Shown: positions 15,625 to 24,559, counted from the stretch's first letter. The stretch: DNA of 64,000 nucleotides from Clostridia bacterium (GCA_017438845.1 JAFRUO010000012.1:96809-160808), one strand, 5' to 3'. Made by a program: numbers and translations. Notes: a model not told the origin generated them from the sequence alone.

Positions 15625-16071
15625 ATGTGGGTGTTTGAAAATCCGCTTGCTTTGTGGGGCATTTTATTCATACTGTTTGTAATTGCCGAGGCGGCTACAA
15701 CTCAGCTGGTTTCAGTTTGGTTTGCCATCGGAGCATTTGCAGCGTTGATTGCGTCATATTTCAAGGCAAGCTCAATTGTCCAGTTAATCATTTTCATTTG
15801 CGTTTCGGTAGTTTGCCTTCTGGTAACAAGACCGTTAGTCAAAAAGTTTACCAAGGGCAAAATTCAGTCTACAAATGCCGACCGATGTATAGGTCAGACG
15901 GCAATTGTCATTAAAGAAATTAATAACAGCGAAGCTTCGGGTCAGGTAAAGGTCGGAGGAAATATCTGGTCCGCACAGAGCGAAAACGGTGAATTAATTG
16001 CGGAAGGCGAAAAGGTTTCCGTAATTAAAATAGAAGGCGTAAAATTAATTGTAAAACAAGAAAAGGAGTAA
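15625..16071 (+). CDS. NfeD-like membrane protein
   Basis: 148 residues: two or three N-terminal membrane helices (about 8-75) followed by a soluble OB-fold-like domain, CIGQTAIVIKEINNSEASGQVKVGGNIWSAQSENG, which is the NfeD C-terminal signature (G-V-V-W-A). NfeD partners with SPFH/stomatin proteins in membrane microdomains, and the next gene encodes one. I chose ATG 15625 with GGAGG at 15613-15617; a GTG at 15607 would place this ribosome site inside the gene and has none of its own. The exact cellular role is unknown. Confidence 0.88.
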   Translation: MWVFENPLALWGILFILFVIAEAATTQLVSVWFAIGAFAALIASYFKASSIVQLIIFICVSVVCLLVTRPLVKKFTKGKIQSTNADRCIGQTAIVIKEINNSEASGQVKVGGNIWSAQSENGELIAEGEKVSVIKIEGVKLIVKQEKE

Positions 16072-16075
16072 AATT

Positions 16076-17032
16076 ATGGAGGGTTTTGGATTTATTATCG
16101 GCGGTATTATACTGTTCTTACTTTTGGTTGTTGTAACCAATATCAAAATTGTTCCGCAGTCTAAGGCGTATGTTATTGAAAGACTCGGAGCTTATCTTGA
16201 CACATGGCAGACGGGCTTACATTTTAAAATTCCTTTCTTTGAAAGAGTTGCTAAGGTAGTTTCTCTTAAAGAGCAGGTTGTTGATTTCCCGCCTCAGCCT
16301 GTTATCACTAAAGATAACGTTACTATGCAGATAGACACGGTCGTTTTCTTCCAGATTACAGACCCGAAGCTTTACACATACGGCGTTGAAAACCCGATTT
16401 CAGCTATTGAAAACCTCTCGGCTACAACGCTTCGTAATATTATCGGTGAGCTTGAGCTTGACGCAACTCTTACCTCGCGTGACACTATCAACGCTAAAAT
16501 CAGAGTAATCCTTGACGAAGCCACCGACCCGTGGGGTATTAAAGTTAACCGTGTTGAGCTTAAAAACATTATTCCTCCGCGTGAAATTCAGGACGCTATG
16601 GAAAAGCAGATGAAGGCAGAACGTCAGAGACGTGAGTCAATTCTTACCGCAGAGGGTGAGAAGGCGAGCCGTATTCTTGTTGCAGAAGGTCATAAGGAAT
16701 CTCAGATTCTTAATGCTGAAGCCGAAAAGCAGGCGGCTATTCTCCGCGCTGAAGCTGTTAAAGAGGCTAAAATCCGTGAGGCAGAGGGTGAAGCCGAGGC
16801 TATCAGAGTAGTTCAGGAGGCAAACGCAAAGGCTATTGAGTTAATCAATAAGGCCGCTCCGAGCGACGGCGTAATCGCTATCAAGAGTCTTGAAGCTTTT
16901 GCAAAGGCTGCTGACGGAAAGTCAACCAAGATTATTATCCCTTCGGAAATTCAGTCTATTGCAGGTCTTGCAACGGGAATTAAGGAAGTTCTTGCTGATA
17001 ATAACATCAGCGTTGATAACAAAGAAGAATAA
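16076..17032 (+). CDS. SPFH/band 7 (stomatin/QmcA-like) protein
   Basis: 318 residues. One N-terminal membrane anchor (about 5-24), then the band 7 domain: VPQSKAYVIERLGAYLDTWQTGLHFKIPFFERV, DVVFFQITDPKLYTYGVENP-type region, and the LRNIIGELELDATLTSRDTIN signature. A long coiled coil follows with EKQMKAERQRRESILTAEGEKASRIL and Ala/Glu repeats. Stomatin-like proteins oligomerise at the membrane and organise microdomains or control proteases. The gene starts 4 bases after the NfeD-like gene, the standard two-gene arrangement. QmcA of Escherichia coli is the closest familiar type. Confidence 0.94.
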   Translation: MEGFGFIIGGIILFLLLVVVTNIKIVPQSKAYVIERLGAYLDTWQTGLHFKIPFFERVAKVVSLKEQVVDFPPQPVITKDNVTMQIDTVVFFQITDPKLYTYGVENPISAIENLSATTLRNIIGELELDATLTSRDTINAKIRVILDEATDPWGIKVNRVELKNIIPPREIQDAMEKQMKAERQRRESILTAEGEKASRILVAEGHKESQILNAEAEKQAAILRAEAVKEAKIREAEGEAEAIRVVQEANAKAIELINKAAPSDGVIAIKSLEAFAKAADGKSTKIIIPSEIQSIAGLATGIKEVLADNNISVDNKEE

Positions 17033-17047
17033 AACAGGAGGAGCTTT

Positions 17048-18220
17048 ATGTCGCATATTTCTGACTTTGTAATTCAATACGGCAGTAAATCCTTTAATGA
17101 TTTACCTTTTTGCGATATTGACAATATTCTTTTAAGCCATATCTTTTATATGCCCTTTGAAAAGGTAATTACCGAAAGATACGACCGTGAGCCCATTCCT
17201 TTTAAAGACGCATGTAACAAGGTTTTTGCGTACAACGGATATAAACACGTTCCCTGCGGCTTGATTCTTTTCAAGAACATCAGCAAAGAAATGATGTCTA
17301 TGGCTGTCAGCAAAAGGTTTTCCGAGCTTAAGGTTACAGCTTGCCGCACCGCTTTTAACGAAAACCCTGCAATTCAGTTTGCGGCAATTACATTCATCTT
17401 ACCCGACGGCACTCTTGCGGTAATATACAGAGGCACTGATGATACGCTTGTCGGCTGGAAAGAGGACTTTGATCTTTACACAAGAAAGGTTATTCCTTCT
17501 CATAAACTCGGCGTTGATTACTTAAATCAAATAGCCGAAGCACACGACGGCAAAATCATTATCTGCGGTCACTCCAAGGGAGGAAACGTCGCTTTATACA
17601 GCGCTCTTAACTGCAAGCCCGAGGTCAGGGACAGAATTAAAAACGTTTACAACAATGACGGTCCCGGCTTCTATAATTACGATTACCTGAGCACAAAGGA
17701 GTACAAAGACCTTTTACCCAGATATAAGCATTTTGTTCCGAGCTGCTCTTTAATCGGTATGCTTCTTGCTCATGACAATGACTATACCGTAGTTAAAAGT
17801 TCAAGGATTTTCGGCGCAATGCAGCACGACCCGGCAACATGGAAGACGAGGGGAGTCAGCTTCTATACAAGGGATGACATTAAAATCATCGCCAAGGTTA
17901 CGGATCTCGCTCTTCGCACAATGATTTTCGGTATTGACGACGAACACAGCGTTGCTTTTGACAAGGTGCTTGAAACTATTGTCGAGGGTACCGGTCAGGT
18001 TAATCTTACCAACTTTGCAAGGAATCTTATTTCTTCAATCAAGGGCGCAGTTAAAGCCTGGGGTAACCTTGACGAAAAGACAAGAACATATATGGCTGAA
18101 AATTTAAGCGGCGCCGGCAAAATCTTTTCCGATGCAATTGCTACAGTCCGTGAAGAGGAAAAACAGATTGTTGAGGACAAAGTCGAAGCCAAGCTCGAAG
18201 AAATCGGAGCCGAAGCCTAA
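17048..18220 (+). CDS. DUF2974 family protein (alpha/beta hydrolase, Mbeg1-like)
   Basis: 390 residues. Residues about 110-260 have a lipase-like fold: VIYRGTDDTLVGWKEDFDL (the RGT element), then the nucleophile elbow ICGHSKGGNVALYSA with Ser in G-H-S-K-G, and later NNDGPGFY, a likely acid-residue loop. The N-terminal FVIQYGSKSFNDLPFCDIDNILLSHIFYM is typical of the DUF2974 group common in Clostridia. The C-terminal third (from about 290) is helical and charged, without a known domain. No signal peptide, so probably cytosolic. Substrate unknown. AGGAGGAG (17036-17043) is the ribosome site; it may be cotranscribed with the SPFH gene. Confidence 0.83.
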   Translation: MSHISDFVIQYGSKSFNDLPFCDIDNILLSHIFYMPFEKVITERYDREPIPFKDACNKVFAYNGYKHVPCGLILFKNISKEMMSMAVSKRFSELKVTACRTAFNENPAIQFAAITFILPDGTLAVIYRGTDDTLVGWKEDFDLYTRKVIPSHKLGVDYLNQIAEAHDGKIIICGHSKGGNVALYSALNCKPEVRDRIKNVYNNDGPGFYNYDYLSTKEYKDLLPRYKHFVPSCSLIGMLLAHDNDYTVVKSSRIFGAMQHDPATWKTRGVSFYTRDDIKIIAKVTDLALRTMIFGIDDEHSVAFDKVLETIVEGTGQVNLTNFARNLISSIKGAVKAWGNLDEKTRTYMAENLSGAGKIFSDAIATVREEEKQIVEDKVEAKLEEIGAEA

Positions 18221-18227
18221 AAAGGTG

Positions 18228-18257
18228 TTGACAAATCCTTTTTAGTGGCAGATAATA
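18228..18257 (+). promoter_or_regulatory. predicted sigma-A promoter for the M-box/mgtE transcript
   Basis: Consensus TTGACA at 18228-18233 and GATAAT at 18252-18257 with an 18-base spacer, just before the riboswitch. Confidence 0.65.
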
Positions 18258-18274
18258 TATTTACAATTAAATAT

Positions 18275-18458
18275 CGGTAGGTAAGGCTACCTCAGGGATA
18301 CGGGCTGCTGCCGTGAAAAGTGGAGACACTGTAAGCAGGTCAACAGGTCACATCGAACTAAGGTGTAATCTAACGCAGTTTCATTGCCCTTTGAAGCTAA
18401 AGCTTGTACGAAACGACTAAAATAACTCATACCGTTGTTTCGTGCGCCGGTATGAGTT
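18275..18458 (+). ncRNA. M-box (ykoK-type) magnesium riboswitch with terminator
   Basis: The leader of mgtE carries the conserved M-box blocks in order: GGTAGGTAAGGCTACC, GGGATACGGGCTGCTGCC, GTCAACAGGTCACATCGA, AAGGTGTAATCTAACGCAG and a closing part near 18405. These correspond to the GTTAGGTGAGGCTCCT ... GCTGCTGCC ... GTCAACAG ... ATCG ... AAGGTGAT series of the Bacillus ykoK leader. High magnesium should favour the terminator that follows and switch mgtE off. A recognised class in a fitting position, upstream of a magnesium transporter; exact ends are estimated. Confidence 0.88.
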
Positions 18459-18466
18459 TATTTTTT
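18424..18466 (+). terminator. riboswitch-controlled intrinsic terminator upstream of mgtE
   Basis: AACTCATACCG (18424-18434) pairs with CGGTATGAGTT (18448-18458), followed by TATTTTTT. The expected expression platform of the M-box. Confidence 0.88.
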
Positions 18467-18484
18467 AAAAGAGAGGTGAAAATA

Positions 18485-18571
18485 ATGGACGCAGGCAGTC
18501 AAAAAAGTACAGATTCCGTACCGCGATCTACGGTCTTTAGAAGCGGACTGTCGGTCCGTTACTTTCGGTAA
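18485..18571 (+). CDS. possible 28-codon leader ORF between M-box and mgtE
   Basis: ATG at 18485 is preceded by a strong AGAGAGGTG ribosome site (18471-18479) and opens 28 codons (begins MDAGSQKSTDS, ends LSVRYFR) before TAA at 18569-18571. It overlaps the folded RNA at 18504-18583, so translation would unfold that RNA. It resembles the layout of leader peptides that sense translation in magnesium transporter genes of enteric bacteria, but no sequence similarity to those is claimed. It may instead be a chance ORF inside a structured RNA. Confidence 0.4.
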   Translation: MDAGSQKSTDSVPRSTVFRSGLSVRYFR

Positions 18572-18583
18572 AATTTGTACTTT
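18504..18583 (+). ncRNA. candidate structured RNA (12-bp stem closing three hairpins) upstream of mgtE
   Basis: By eye, 18504-18515 pairs with 18572-18583 over 12 bp (one G-U). Inside are three hairpins: CCGTA/TACGG (18516-18520, 18529-18533), CGGAC/GTCCG (18544-18548, 18554-18558) and TTAC/GTAA (18559-18562, 18568-18571). This four-way junction sits after the M-box terminator and 32 bases before the mgtE ribosome site. I do not recognise the class. Confidence 0.5.
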
Positions 18584-18628
18584 GTTTCTTCCTGTTTATT
18601 TTTTTCGGTAGTTTGGAGGGAAACAAAA

Positions 18629-19963
18629 ATGAACGATCAAATTTTAACTCTTTTAGAGGAAAAGAACTATCATCAGCTAAAAATACTTTTGTCGCAGATG
18701 AATGAGGCGGATATTGCCTCTATTCTTGTTGATGCGCCGGAGGACGCATTGCCTCTGCTTTACAGAATACTTCCCAAGGAGCTCGCTTCCGACGTCTTTG
18801 TTAATATGGATTCCGATACGCAGGAAATCCTTATTAAAGCCTTCAGCGATAAGGAGCTTCGCGAGGTGCTTGACGAGCTTTATGTTGACGACGCTGTTGA
18901 CATTATTGAGGAAATGCCTGCGACTGTGGTTAAAAGAATTTTACAGCACACCGACCCCGAGGTAAGAAAGAGCATTAACGAAATTCTTAAATACCCCGAG
19001 GACTCAGCGGGCAGTCTTATGACAATTGAGTTTGTCGACCTGAAGAAATATATGACGGTTGACGACGCATTTACAAGAATCCGCCGCACGGGCGTTGACA
19101 AGGAAACGATTTACGTCTGTTACGTTACCGACGAAAACAGAAAGCTTCTCGGTCTTGTTACGGTCAAGGATCTTTTGCTTTCCGACAAAAGCAAAAAGAT
19201 GTTTGAAATAATGGAAACAAACGTAATTTACGTCAGCACCCTTGAGGACAAGGAAATAGTTGCGGACAAGTTCCAGAAGTACGACCTTATGGCAATTCCC
19301 GTCGTTGACAACGAGCACCGACTTGTCGGAATCGTAACCTTCGACGACGCTATGGACGTTTTGCAGGAGGAGAACACCGAGGACATCGAAAAGATGGCGG
19401 CTATTACGCCCACGGACAAGCCGTACCTTAAAATGGGCGTTTTTGAAACCTGGAAAAAGAGATTTCCCTGGCTTCTTTTACTTATGGTTTCCGCCACGTT
19501 TACGGGCAAGATTATCCAGAATTTTGAAAGCGCCTTGCAGGCGCAGATAGTGCTTACCTCGTTTATCCCGATGCTTATGGACACGGGCGGAAACTGCGGC
19601 GGTCAGGCTTCGGTTACGATTATCCGCGGACTGTCGCTTGGCGACATTGATTACCGTGATGTTTTCAAGGTTATCTGGAAGGAATTCCGTGTTGCCTTCC
19701 TCTGCGGTATCACACTCGCAATTGCCAGCTTTTTAAAGCTTATGTATATCGACCACGTTGATATACTCGTTGCATTAACTGTTTGCGTAACTATGATTAT
19801 CACAATCATCTGTGCAAAGTTTGTCGGCTCAACACTGCCGATTCTTGCAAAGCGAATCGGCTTCGACCCGGCGGTAATGGCAAGCCCGTTTATCACAACC
19901 ATCGTCGACGCTATTTCGCTCGTACTCTATTTTGAGGTTGCAGGGCTTATTCTTAAAATATAA
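18629..19963 (+). CDS. mgtE: magnesium transporter MgtE
   Basis: About 444 residues. The N-terminal acidic helical domain (EMNEADIASILVDAPEDALPLLYRILPKELASDVF) is followed by EDSAGSLMTIEF and two CBS domains (about 130-255) with HRLVGIVTFDDAMDVLQEENTEDI, then a five-helix membrane domain with the pore signature MLMDTGGNCGGQASVTIIRGL. MgtE is a homodimeric Mg2+ channel gated by cytosolic Mg2+ through the N and CBS domains. Start chosen at ATG 18629 with GGAGGG at 18615-18620; the longer reading from 18575 lies in the structured leader. Regulated by the upstream M-box, so expressed when Mg2+ is low. A strong terminator ends the unit. Confidence 0.96.
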   Translation: MNDQILTLLEEKNYHQLKILLSQMNEADIASILVDAPEDALPLLYRILPKELASDVFVNMDSDTQEILIKAFSDKELREVLDELYVDDAVDIIEEMPATVVKRILQHTDPEVRKSINEILKYPEDSAGSLMTIEFVDLKKYMTVDDAFTRIRRTGVDKETIYVCYVTDENRKLLGLVTVKDLLLSDKSKKMFEIMETNVIYVSTLEDKEIVADKFQKYDLMAIPVVDNEHRLVGIVTFDDAMDVLQEENTEDIEKMAAITPTDKPYLKMGVFETWKKRFPWLLLLMVSATFTGKIIQNFESALQAQIVLTSFIPMLMDTGGNCGGQASVTIIRGLSLGDIDYRDVFKVIWKEFRVAFLCGITLAIASFLKLMYIDHVDILVALTVCVTMIITIICAKFVGSTLPILAKRIGFDPAVMASPFITTIVDAISLVLYFEVAGLILKI

Positions 19964-19970
19964 AACAAAG

Positions 19971-19997
19971 GGCGGGGGCTTAGCTCCCGCCTTTTTT
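19971..19997 (+). terminator. intrinsic terminator after mgtE
   Basis: GGCGGGGGC, TTA loop, GCTCCCGCC (one G-U pair) followed by six T residues. Confidence 0.93.
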
Positions 19998-20069
19998 CTT
20001 GAAATCGCATATTTTTTCTCTGTTCCAAAAAAAATTTTAAATTCGACATTAAATTGTTACATTTGTACA

Positions 20070-20098
20070 TTGACCTAAATATATGTAAATGTTATAAT
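20070..20098 (+). promoter_or_regulatory. predicted sigma-A promoter of the purine operon
   Basis: TTGACC (20070-20075), 17-base spacer, perfect TATAAT (20093-20098), about 20 bases ahead of the ZTP riboswitch. Confidence 0.75.
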
Positions 20099-20116
20099 CT
20101 AAATACAAAATATAGA

Positions 20117-20217
20117 TGTCCTGCAACTGACGGATAATGTGGAGCACCACAGAGGAGCAGGAACAGATATTTGTCGACCGTCTGGGCATACTTTGTATCC
20201 AATGTGCAAGTGTGTCC
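20117..20217 (+). ncRNA. ZTP (pfl) riboswitch controlling the purine operon
   Basis: The leader shows the pfl-motif order: CCTGC ... ACTGACGG, a GTGG AGC ACCAC hairpin, GAGGAGCAGG closing the first helix, a linker, then ACCGTCTGGGCA, the 3' block of the class (usually CCGCCTGGGCA) that forms the pseudoknot. ZTP/ZMP builds up when 10-formyl-THF is short, and the riboswitch then turns on purine and folate genes. Here the 3' block also forms the left arm of a terminator, so ligand binding would allow read-through into purE and the rest. The downstream formate channel and fhs fit this signal well. Confidence 0.85.
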
Positions 20218-20224
20218 TTTTTTA
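20184..20224 (+). terminator. ZTP-riboswitch terminator
   Basis: GGGCATAC (20184-20191) pairs with GTGTGTCC (20210-20217) with two G-U pairs, followed by a T run. The left arm is part of the conserved riboswitch 3' block. Confidence 0.75.
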
Positions 20225-20248
20225 TTTTTTCATCACGGAGGAAGTTTC

Positions 20249-20737
20249 ATGAAAAAAGTCGGAATTATAATGGGAAGCGATTCCGATCTCCCCATTGTTA
20301 AAAAGGCTACCGATACCTTACAAAGCTTCGGTGTTCCCTTTGAGGTGCATGTTTATTCGGCGCACCGTACTCCGCTTGAAGCTAAGCAGTTTGCCGAAAC
20401 TGCCAAGGAGAACGGCTTCGGCGTAATTATTGCGGCTGCCGGAATGGCGGCACACTTAGCAGGCGCCATTGCCGCAAACACTACGCTTCCGGTAATCGGT
20501 ATTCCCTGTAAATCTTCAAATCTTGACGGCATTGATGCGCTTCTGTCAACAGTTCAAATGCCTTCCGGTATTCCGGTAGCTACTGTTGCAATTAACGGAG
20601 CAGTCAATGCCGCTTTATTATCCTGTCAGATACTTGCTTTAAGCGACGACGATTTAGCCGAAAAGCTCCTTGAAAAACGCCGTAAGGACGCTGAAGCCGT
20701 ACTTGCCAAGGATAAGGAAATAATGTCACGTTTATAA
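20249..20737 (+). CDS. purE: 5-(carboxyamino)imidazole ribonucleotide mutase / AIR carboxylase PurE
   Basis: About 162 residues. [13 protein letters not shown] (residues 5-17) and YSAHRTP carry the catalytic Ser/His region; a glycine-rich [25 protein letters not shown] segment follows and [13 protein letters not shown] closes the substrate site. In class I enzymes the segment is usually GGAAHLPG; here it reads GMAAHLAG. No purK lies in the operon, so the protein may act as a class II-type enzyme that carboxylates AIR directly with CO2, as reported for some PurK-less bacteria; this is inference. Start at ATG 20249 with GGAGGAA; an in-frame TTG at 20171 is inside the riboswitch. First gene of the purine operon. 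Confidence 0.93.
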   Translation: MKKVGIIMGSDSDLPIVKKATDTLQSFGVPFEVHVYSAHRTPLEAKQFAETAKENGFGVIIAAAGMAAHLAGAIAANTTLPVIGIPCKSSNLDGIDALLSTVQMPSGIPVATVAINGAVNAALLSCQILALSDDDLAEKLLEKRRKDAEAVLAKDKEIMSRL

Positions 20738-20757
20738 TTAAATCGGAGGTATATATT

Positions 20758-21468
20758 ATGCAGAAAATTGAACAGCTCTATGAAGGAAAAGCAAAAAAGG
20801 TATATTCAACTGAGGATGAAAACCTTGTTATCGTTTCATATAAGGACGACGCAACCGCATTTGACGGCTTAAAGAAGGGCACTATCAGCGGTAAGGGTGT
20901 TGTTAATAACCGTATGTCGAACTTCCTTATGCAGATTCTTGAAAAGAACGGCGTTAAGACACATTTTGTCGAGGAATTAAACGACAGGGAAACTGTTGTC
21001 AAAAAGGTTTCAATCGTACCCCTTGAGGTTATAATCAGAAACATTTCGGCAGGCTCCTTTGCAAAACGCTTCGGAGTAGAGGAGGGCATTGTTTTCGAAG
21101 AGCCGACAATTGAGTTCTCATATAAAAACGACGACCTTCATGACCCGCTTATGAACGCTTACCATGCAATCGCTCTCGGACTTGCAACCAGAGAGGAAAT
21201 TGAAGAAATCAAAGCTATGGCGTTCAAAGTTAACTCTGTTTTAAAGGAATATTTCTTAAAGCTAAACGTTAAGCTTGTTGACTTTAAACTTGAATTCGGC
21301 AGACTTGCAGACGGCACTATCGTTCTTGCGGATGAAATTTCTCCCGACACCTGCCGTTTCTGGGACAAGGTCACAAATGAAAAGCTTGACAAGGACAGAT
21401 TCCGCAGAGATCTCGGTGGAGTAGAGGATGCATATACCGAGATGATGCACAGAGTATTCGGAGATTAA
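20758..21468 (+). CDS. purC: SAICAR synthetase
   Basis: Joins aspartate to CAIR using ATP. 236 residues, standard for the short bacterial enzyme. Motifs: [14 protein letters not shown] (the nucleotide-binding GKAK-hairpin), [23 protein letters not shown]-type [23 protein letters not shown] and [25 protein letters not shown]. Preceded by AATCGGAGGTATATATT, so a strong ribosome site, 20 bases after purE. The following step needs PurB (adenylosuccinate lyase), which is not encoded in this window. Confidence 0.97.
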   Translation: MQKIEQLYEGKAKKVYSTEDENLVIVSYKDDATAFDGLKKGTISGKGVVNNRMSNFLMQILEKNGVKTHFVEELNDRETVVKKVSIVPLEVIIRNISAGSFAKRFGVEEGIVFEEPTIEFSYKNDDLHDPLMNAYHAIALGLATREEIEEIKAMAFKVNSVLKEYFLKLNVKLVDFKLEFGRLADGTIVLADEISPDTCRFWDKVTNEKLDKDRFRRDLGGVEDAYTEMMHRVFGD

Positions 21469-21484
21469 AATCGGAGGAAAACAA

Positions 21485-22909
21485 ATGGGCGGTTTTTTCG
21501 GAGTAGCTTCTAAAACAGATTGTATGGCGGACCTGTTCTTCGGCGTTGATTATCATTCTCACCTCGGTACTCGCCGGGGCGGACTTGCCGCATATGACAA
21601 GGAAATCGGTCTGCAAAGAAAAATACATAAAATTGAAAACTCTCCATTCAGGACCAAGTTCGAACATATTTTTAATGAAATGACCGGCACTTCCGGTATT
21701 GGCTGTATCAGTGACACGGATCCGCAGCCTATGCTCATTCGTTCAAACCTTGGAACTTATGCGGTTTGCATGATAGGCATAATTAATAATTCTGCTGAGC
21801 TTATTGACCGTTATCTTTCCTTCAGCGGAGGCCACTTTGACGCTATGACCGGAGGAAAAGTTAACTCTACCGAATTGCTCGCCGCACTAATAAATCAGAA
21901 AAGTAATTTTACCGACGGCATACGTTTTGCTCAAAAATCTATTGAAGGCACTGCTTCAATTCTGATTCTTAAAGAGGACGGTACAATTATTGCCGCAAGG
22001 GATCTGGTAGGCAGACTTCCGGTTTGTATCGGCAAAAACGAAAACGGCTTTGCAGTTTCTTTTGAGGATTTTGCTTATCAAAAATTAGGTTACGAGGACT
22101 ACAAGGAATTAGGACCCGGAGAAATCGTTGAAATTACACCCGACAGTGTTAAACAGGTTAAGGAGCCCGGTAAAAAAATGCGTATATGCTCCTTCCTTTG
22201 GTCTTATTACGGTTATCCGACCTCAACTTATGAGGGCGTAAACGTTGAAGCCATGCGTTGCAGAAACGGCAGAATAATGGCTCAGAACGAAGCCGAGGCA
22301 TTGAAAAATGCCGATATTGACTATGTCGGCGGGGTTCCCGATTCTGGTACTCCTCACGCAATCGGTTTTGCTAACGAAAGCAAAATTCCTTTTGCAAGGG
22401 CGTTTATAAAATATACTCCGACTTGGTCGAGAAGCTTTATGCCCGTTAACCAGACCGACAGAAACAAAATTGCAAAGATGAAGCAAATCCCTGTTTTTGA
22501 GTTAATTAAGAACAAAAACCTTCTTTTTGTTGACGACTCAATTGTAAGAGGCACTCAGCTTCGTGAAACTGTTGAATTTCTTTATGAGAACGGTGCTGCA
22601 AGCGTACATATGCGTTCTGCTTGTCCGCCTATTATGTATGGATGTAAATACCTTAACTTCTCAAGAGCTACCAGCGAATTGGAGCTTATTGCAAGACGAG
22701 TTATTCTTGAAAACGAAGGTGAAGAGGGCTTTAAGCATATCGAGGAATATTCAGACGCATCTACTCAAAGAGGTAAAGCGCTCAGAAGGCTTATCTGTGA
22801 AAAATTTCACTTCGCTTCACTTGAGTTTCAGTCAATTGACGGCATTATCAAGTCTATAGGTATTCCCGAAGAAAACCTATGCACATATTGCTGGAACGGA
22901 AAGGAATAA
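21485..22909 (+). CDS. purF: amidophosphoribosyltransferase homologue lacking the N-terminal catalytic cysteine
   Basis: 474 residues, PurF-like: an N-terminal Ntn-type glutaminase fold with TRRGG (the conserved R-G-G of the family), then a C-terminal phosphoribosyltransferase domain with the PRPP motif [17 protein letters not shown] at about 343-358. Classical PurF begins MCGIFG, with Cys exposed by Met removal as nucleophile for glutamine. Here the N-terminus reads MGGFFGV, with Gly in the place of Cys, and the clear ribosome site (TCGGAGGA, 21472-21479) leaves no room for another start or propeptide. The nearest cysteine, in KTDC, is at residue 13. It may use free ammonia or a partner glutaminase, or hydrolyse glutamine otherwise. 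Gene order within the pur operon supports its assignment to the first committed step. Confidence 0.88.
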   Translation: MGGFFGVASKTDCMADLFFGVDYHSHLGTRRGGLAAYDKEIGLQRKIHKIENSPFRTKFEHIFNEMTGTSGIGCISDTDPQPMLIRSNLGTYAVCMIGIINNSAELIDRYLSFSGGHFDAMTGGKVNSTELLAALINQKSNFTDGIRFAQKSIEGTASILILKEDGTIIAARDLVGRLPVCIGKNENGFAVSFEDFAYQKLGYEDYKELGPGEIVEITPDSVKQVKEPGKKMRICSFLWSYYGYPTSTYEGVNVEAMRCRNGRIMAQNEAEALKNADIDYVGGVPDSGTPHAIGFANESKIPFARAFIKYTPTWSRSFMPVNQTDRNKIAKMKQIPVFELIKNKNLLFVDDSIVRGTQLRETVEFLYENGAASVHMRSACPPIMYGCKYLNFSRATSELELIARRVILENEGEEGFKHIEEYSDASTQRGKALRRLICEKFHFASLEFQSIDGIIKSIGIPEENLCTYCWNGKE

Positions 22910-22913
22910 AACT

Positions 22914-23957
22914 ATGAACACTAATTCCAAATCAGACGCTTATGCTTCGGCAGGCGTTGATATTACAGCCGGCTATAAATCCGTTGAGCTTATGAAAGAG
23001 CATATTAAAAAAACCGTGACTCCCGGTGTTATGTCGGGAATCGGCGGATTCGGCGGTCTTTTCAGTCTTGATTTAAACGGTATTAAAAACCCCGTGCTTG
23101 TAAGCGGGACCGACGGCGTAGGCACTAAGCTCAAAATTGCTTTTCTTACCGGTAAAAACGACACTGTCGGAATTGACTGCGTTGCAATGTGCGTAAACGA
23201 CATTATCTGTTGCGGCGCTAAACCGTTGTTTTTCCTTGATTATATTGCTTGCGGAAAAAATTATCCCGAAAAAATAGCAGATATTGTCAAGGGCGTCAGT
23301 GAAGGCTGTATTCAGTCCGGCGCTGCGCTTATCGGCGGAGAAACTGCTGAGATGCCCGGCTTTTATCCCGAGGACGAATACGACCTTGCAGGCTATTGTA
23401 CAGGCGTTGTTGACAGAGATAAAATAATAGATAACACCACTATGCAGGCAGGGGATACTGTTATTGCTCTTCCCTCGTCGGGAGTTCATTCCAACGGCTT
23501 TTCACTTGTAAGAAAGGTGTTTGATATTGAAAACCGCGATTTATCTGCTCCTTTAGAAGAGCTTGACGGGAAAAGTCTTGGGGAAGCTTTACTTGAGCCT
23601 ACAAAGATTTATGTTAAGCCTATACTGGCGTTGCTTGAAAAAGTCAAGGTAAAAGGCATTTCACATATTACGGGCGGCGGCTTTTACGAAAATATTCCGA
23701 GAAGCATTCCCGACGGACTCGGAGCTAAAATCAACAAATCGGATGTTAAGGTTTTGCCTATCTTCAAGCTTATTCAAAAGGAAGGCAAAATTTCGGAAAG
23801 AGATATGTTCAACACCTATAATATGGGCGTAGGCATGAGCGTTATTGTTGATAAGAATGATGCTGAAAAAGCACTTGAAATTCTTAAGGCAAATAACGAG
23901 GATGCATATATAATCGGCGAAATAATTAAATCAGAGGATAAAATAACGTTATGCTAA
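22914..23957 (+). CDS. purM: AIR synthetase (FGAM cyclo-ligase)
   Basis: ATP-dependent ring closure of FGAM to AIR. 347 residues. The opening [26 protein letters not shown] is highly characteristic, followed by [34 protein letters not shown], which holds the ATP/metal-binding glycine and aspartate residues, [15 protein letters not shown] and THITGGG-type [14 protein letters not shown]. The ATG at 22914 follows AAAGGAATAAA by a few bases. Its last 7 bases overlap the start of the FNT-family gene, so the two are translated together. Confidence 0.97.
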   Translation: MNTNSKSDAYASAGVDITAGYKSVELMKEHIKKTVTPGVMSGIGGFGGLFSLDLNGIKNPVLVSGTDGVGTKLKIAFLTGKNDTVGIDCVAMCVNDIICCGAKPLFFLDYIACGKNYPEKIADIVKGVSEGCIQSGAALIGGETAEMPGFYPEDEYDLAGYCTGVVDRDKIIDNTTMQAGDTVIALPSSGVHSNGFSLVRKVFDIENRDLSAPLEELDGKSLGEALLEPTKIYVKPILALLEKVKVKGISHITGGGFYENIPRSIPDGLGAKINKSDVKVLPIFKLIQKEGKISERDMFNTYNMGVGMSVIVDKNDAEKALEILKANNEDAYIIGEIIKSEDKITLC

Positions 23958-24556
23958 ACAAAATTCTTTCGGGTATTTCGGCAGGTATTTTAATTTCCAT
24001 CGGCGGCAGTGTGTTTCTTGCGTGCGACAACAAATATGTCGGCGCGGTTTTGTTCAGCGTTGCACTGCTTTGTATCTGTATAAAAGGTTATTCTCTTTAT
24101 ACGGGGAAAATCGGATTTATCCCCGAAAAGCATGACAAGGAAGCTTTTTCCGTCCTGCTTCTCGGACTTTTCGGAAACCTTATAGGAACGGTCGTTTGCG
24201 GATATGCTATTCGCTTTGCGTTACCTGCGCTCGGCGATACTGCCGAAAAAATCTGTTCGCTTAAGCTTGAACTGACTTTACCGCAAACTTTTATCAGAGG
24301 TGTTTTTTGCGGAATACTTATGTACCTTGCGGTCAGCATTTTTCGTGACAAGCAGAAGGTTATCGGAATACTTTTCTGCATACCGGTTTTTATTCTTGCG
24401 GGCTTTGAGCACTCGGTTGCAGATATGTTTTACTTTGCTTCTTCGGGTATTGTAAGCTTGAAAGCGTGTCTGTTTATTTTGCTTGTTATTCTCGGCAATA
24501 CCGTAGGCGGTATGCTTTTACCTATTCTTATGAAACCTCAGAAGGAGAATATTTAA
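23951..24556 (+). CDS. FNT-family formate/nitrite channel (probable formate transporter)
   Basis: 201 residues and six hydrophobic segments, shorter than the typical 250-280 of FocA. FNT features: [20 protein letters not shown] at the first helix, [24 protein letters not shown] around helix 2, [13 protein letters not shown] in helix 3, and [17 protein letters not shown] with the central pore histidine. Loop lengths and the C-terminal tail are reduced, explaining the small size. It overlaps purM by 7 bases and sits ahead of purN in an operon that ends with fhs, so the likely cargo is formate for 10-formyl-THF. Nitrite or hydrosulfide transport is possible from family knowledge but the context does not favour it. 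Confidence 0.82.
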   Translation: MLNKILSGISAGILISIGGSVFLACDNKYVGAVLFSVALLCICIKGYSLYTGKIGFIPEKHDKEAFSVLLLGLFGNLIGTVVCGYAIRFALPALGDTAEKICSLKLELTLPQTFIRGVFCGILMYLAVSIFRDKQKVIGILFCIPVFILAGFEHSVADMFYFASSGIVSLKACLFILLVILGNTVGGMLLPILMKPQKENI

Positions 24557-24559
24557 GTA

